Below, one piece after another: positions 22,685 through 23,997 of a stretch of DNA of 23,997 nucleotides. This stretch comes from CALCTE01 sp045627885. GTDB taxonomy: Bacteria > Bacillota > Clostridia > Oscillospirales > CAG-272. The notes under the pieces are model-generated. The model was not told where the DNA came from. It saw only the letters and a list, made by a program, of their open reading frames with translations, and ran no database searches. Location: the NCBI GenBank assembly GCA_045627885.1, contig JAZQOM010000012.1, forward strand, positions 1-23,997, given 5' to 3'. The translations under genes were made by a program, and so were the position numbers. Position 1 is the first letter of the stretch. Every line of letters begins with the position of its first letter.

Positions 22685-23146
22685 ATGAAAGCAAAAGCGG
22701 TAAATAAATTCAACTTTATCACTTCGGTCATAGTATTTTCTTTGATTTTGGTGTTCGGCATCGGATTTTTGACACTCTTCTTAATATTCAATAAAGATGT
22801 TCCGGAAAACTACATAGAGGAAAATGCAACAATAACCGAAATCGAAAAAGAATTATCCCCCGTTTATGATGAATCTGACGGAATAGACGACAGTGATTAT
22901 GAGTATCGCGTATTCGTTGAGTATTCTTATAACGACAAATTGTATACCGAAAAAGAATACGGCAGATACGATTCGAAAATGAAAAAGGGCGACAAGGTTA
23001 TTGTATATATCAATCCCGATAATCCCGAAGAGTTTATGAGTGACACTTCCGGAGATTTTGTATTTGTGATTATCGGCATTGTCATTATCCTCGTCGGAGC
23101 AGGCGGAATCGGTTACAATATCTTCAAAAAGAAAAAAGGAGCGTAA
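22685..23146 (+). CDS. DUF3592-like membrane protein
   Basis: A 153-residue protein with transmembrane segments at about residues 12-35 and 124-147 flanking a soluble domain of about 85 residues. The domain has the DUF3592 look: ENATITEIEKE, then VFVEYSYNDKLYTEKEYGR, then KKGDKVIVYINPDNPEEF. These proteins are widespread and have no known function; an OB-like extracytoplasmic or cytoplasmic domain is assumed. The ATG at 22685 follows CGGAGG at a normal distance. The next gene starts 4 bases after its stop, so the two are co-transcribed and may act together. A terminator at 23691 closes the unit. Confidence 0.8.
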   Translation: MKAKAVNKFNFITSVIVFSLILVFGIGFLTLFLIFNKDVPENYIEENATITEIEKELSPVYDESDGIDDSDYEYRVFVEYSYNDKLYTEKEYGRYDSKMKKGDKVIVYINPDNPEEFMSDTSGDFVFVIIGIVIILVGAGGIGYNIFKKKKGA

Positions 23147-23150
23147 TACT

Positions 23151-23672
23151 ATGGCTGTATATCATGCATTTCACTGCGGCAAAATGAACCAAAGCTTTAA
23201 GCTCGAAAGCGAAAACAATCAATCGCTCTGTGAAGCCAATCTTGTCAAATTCAAGCTACTCGGCGCAAGCGATTTTGAGTTTGTCAACCATGTTACCGCT
23301 TCATCGGTAAGCCATAAAGTCGGCAAAACGACATCCGTCGAGCAGGGAACGATGGGGCTCAGCATGACAACGGCTTCTTATTTTAAGATAGACGGAAAAA
23401 ACTGCTTCGATATTTTGGAGGAAAAAGGATACAGCTTCAAAATTCTTGTAAAGCTTGATATTTTGCATCCCGAATTTGCTCTGATTGACGAAGCGGGAAA
23501 TCAAGTTGCGGTTTATAAAATGAATGTTCCGGGCGAAAAAGAAGATGGCGTTATGGCTATCGGCAACAAGCAGAGCAATATCGTTATCACCACAGATTGC
23601 GAAGATTTGGACGCGATTTTCCTCGGCGCGTTCATAATGAGCAGAGTTGACTTTTCGCTTTATCTTGTTTAA
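23151..23672 (+). CDS. Conserved-looking protein of unknown function
   Basis: A 173-residue soluble protein without signal peptide or membrane segments. It is rich in short beta strands. The second half (YFKIDGKNCFDILEEKGY, then HPEFALIDEAGNQVAVYKMN, then the end segment AIFLGAFIMSRVDFSLYL) vaguely recalls the tubby-like/LURP-one beta-barrel, where a barrel wraps a hydrophobic C-terminal helix; this is a weak guess. The start ATG at 23151 follows AAGGAG at a 9-base distance, so a longer frame overlapping the upstream gene is rejected. It shares a transcript with the DUF3592-like gene 4 bases upstream. Function unknown. Confidence 0.68.
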   Translation: MAVYHAFHCGKMNQSFKLESENNQSLCEANLVKFKLLGASDFEFVNHVTASSVSHKVGKTTSVEQGTMGLSMTTASYFKIDGKNCFDILEEKGYSFKILVKLDILHPEFALIDEAGNQVAVYKMNVPGEKEDGVMAIGNKQSNIVITTDCEDLDAIFLGAFIMSRVDFSLYLV

Positions 23673-23690
23673 TAAACGGAAAAAGGCAAT

Positions 23691-23717
23691 AATGACGGGC
23701 TTATAAAGCCCGTCATT
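23691..23717 (+). terminator. Terminator of the DUF3592-like gene pair
   Basis: AATGACGGGCTT (23691-23702) pairs perfectly with AAGCCCGTCATT (23706-23717), loop ATA, followed by CCTCTTTTTTG. Confidence 0.88.
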
Positions 23718-23743
23718 CCTCTTTTTTGAACCTGTGTTTAATT

Positions 23744-23772
23744 TTTACAGTTTACATAAAATTTTTTATAAA
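23744..23772 (+). promoter_or_regulatory. Promoter of the putative small RNA
   Basis: TTTACA at 23744-23749, a 17-base spacer, and TATAAA at 23767-23772. The expected start, about 7 bases downstream, falls on 23779, the first base of the conserved element. Confidence 0.55.
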
Positions 23773-23778
23773 AATGTA

Positions 23779-23839
23779 CTTATTGCCGGTAGAACGAGTT
23801 TGTCAGTGCTCTGGCACTTGCGAGAGCAAGTGCTTTTTT
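23779..23839 (+). ncRNA. Putative free-standing small RNA (copy B)
   Basis: A predicted transcript of about 60 nt. The first 35 bases (23779-23813) are shared with copy A at 14063. A small stem GAGT/GCTC with an 8-base loop can form in the middle. The 3' end is a perfect 8-bp hairpin (GCACTTGC 23814-23821 with GCAAGTGC 23826-23833, loop GAGA) followed by six T: a standard intrinsic terminator. GCC near the 5' end (about 23786) could also pair with GGC at the start of the terminator stem, which would compete with termination. No plus-strand gene lies downstream, so it is not a leader of a visible gene. I do not recognise a known RNA family. Confidence 0.45.
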
Positions 23840-23876
23840 ATGTTATTATGACAATATAGTAAATCCGCGGGCGGTT

Positions 23877-23997
23877 TCATGCGTTATGGTACATATCGTA
23901 AACAATGTATCCGCCTTTACCCTTGAGCGAGTTTTGATATATCTCCATACACATCTGGCATCTCGGCGCGGTCATGGGATATCCGCTGACGGGATAA
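23877..23997 (-). CDS. 3' end of a gene running out of the window
   Basis: An open frame on the minus strand enters from the right edge and stops at 23877-23879. The last 40 residues are readable: YPVSGYPMTAPRCQMCMEIY, followed by a basic stretch NSLKGKGG and the end YIVYDMYHNA. The composition looks like real protein, and the CxxC pair could bind metal or be redox active. Its stop codon lies 37 bases from the small-RNA terminator on the opposite strand. The family cannot be named from this piece. Confidence 0.55.
   Translation of the reverse strand, partial: YPVSGYPMTAPRCQMCMEIYQNSLKGKGGYIVYDMYHNA

Overview
The window reads as chromosomal DNA of an uncultured-type Gram-positive anaerobe in the Clostridia (Bacillota). 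The evidence is strong AGGAGG-type ribosome binding sites, many TTGACA-N17-TATAAT promoters, intrinsic hairpin-plus-T terminators, lipoproteins with a lipobox, a SleC-like spore-cortex enzyme, a TepA-type ClpP relative and lipoteichoic-acid-type enzymes. A family-level placement is not possible from this sequence alone. No rRNA, tRNA, insertion sequence, prophage or CRISPR array was found.

Layout. 1-397: non-coding DNA rich in hairpins, ending in a sigma-A promoter. 398-2222: three plus-strand genes, each apparently monocistronic (CDP-alcohol phosphatidyltransferase, flavodoxin-like protein, zinc-ribbon membrane protein). 2317-3780: minus-strand tcdA and a tepA-like protease gene. 3875-11608: a seven-gene minus-strand operon with a perfect promoter at 11670-11698. 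In transcription order it encodes an Ig-like/transglutaminase cell-surface protein, an aspartate/glutamate-type racemase, a DltA-like adenylation enzyme, a DltC-like carrier protein, an MBOAT acyltransferase, a DltD-like SGNH protein and a lipoprotein. 11762-18363: three further minus-strand envelope and glycan genes (SleC-like cortex hydrolase, GH36 alpha-galactosidase, LtaS-like synthase). 18512-22466: a methyltransferase, a lipoprotein, an SDF-family transporter with an extra N-terminal domain, and an alpha/beta hydrolase; the last three have their own promoters. 22685-23672: two plus-strand genes (DUF3592-like and unknown). 23744-23839: a probable free-standing small RNA. 23877-23997: the 3' end of a minus-strand gene that leaves the window.

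How the genes may work together. The central operon has the complete logic of D-alanylation of teichoic acids: activate an amino acid, load it on a carrier protein, pass it through a membrane acyltransferase, and hand it to an extracellular SGNH partner. It departs from the textbook dlt operon in four ways. It contains an amino-acid racemase, the adenylation pocket lacks the cysteine typical of DltA, the SGNH protein has Cys where Ser is expected, and the operon starts with a surface transglutaminase-like protein. An LtaS-like polymerase that could make the acceptor polymer lies 5 kb upstream. I infer an envelope-polymer aminoacylation system whose amino acid may not be D-alanine.

The second item of interest is a roughly 60-nt element present twice (14063-14122 and 23779-23833). 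It has a conserved 5' block and a sequence-variable but pairing-conserved hairpin. The second copy has its own promoter placed so that transcription would start at the first conserved base, and ends in an intrinsic terminator.
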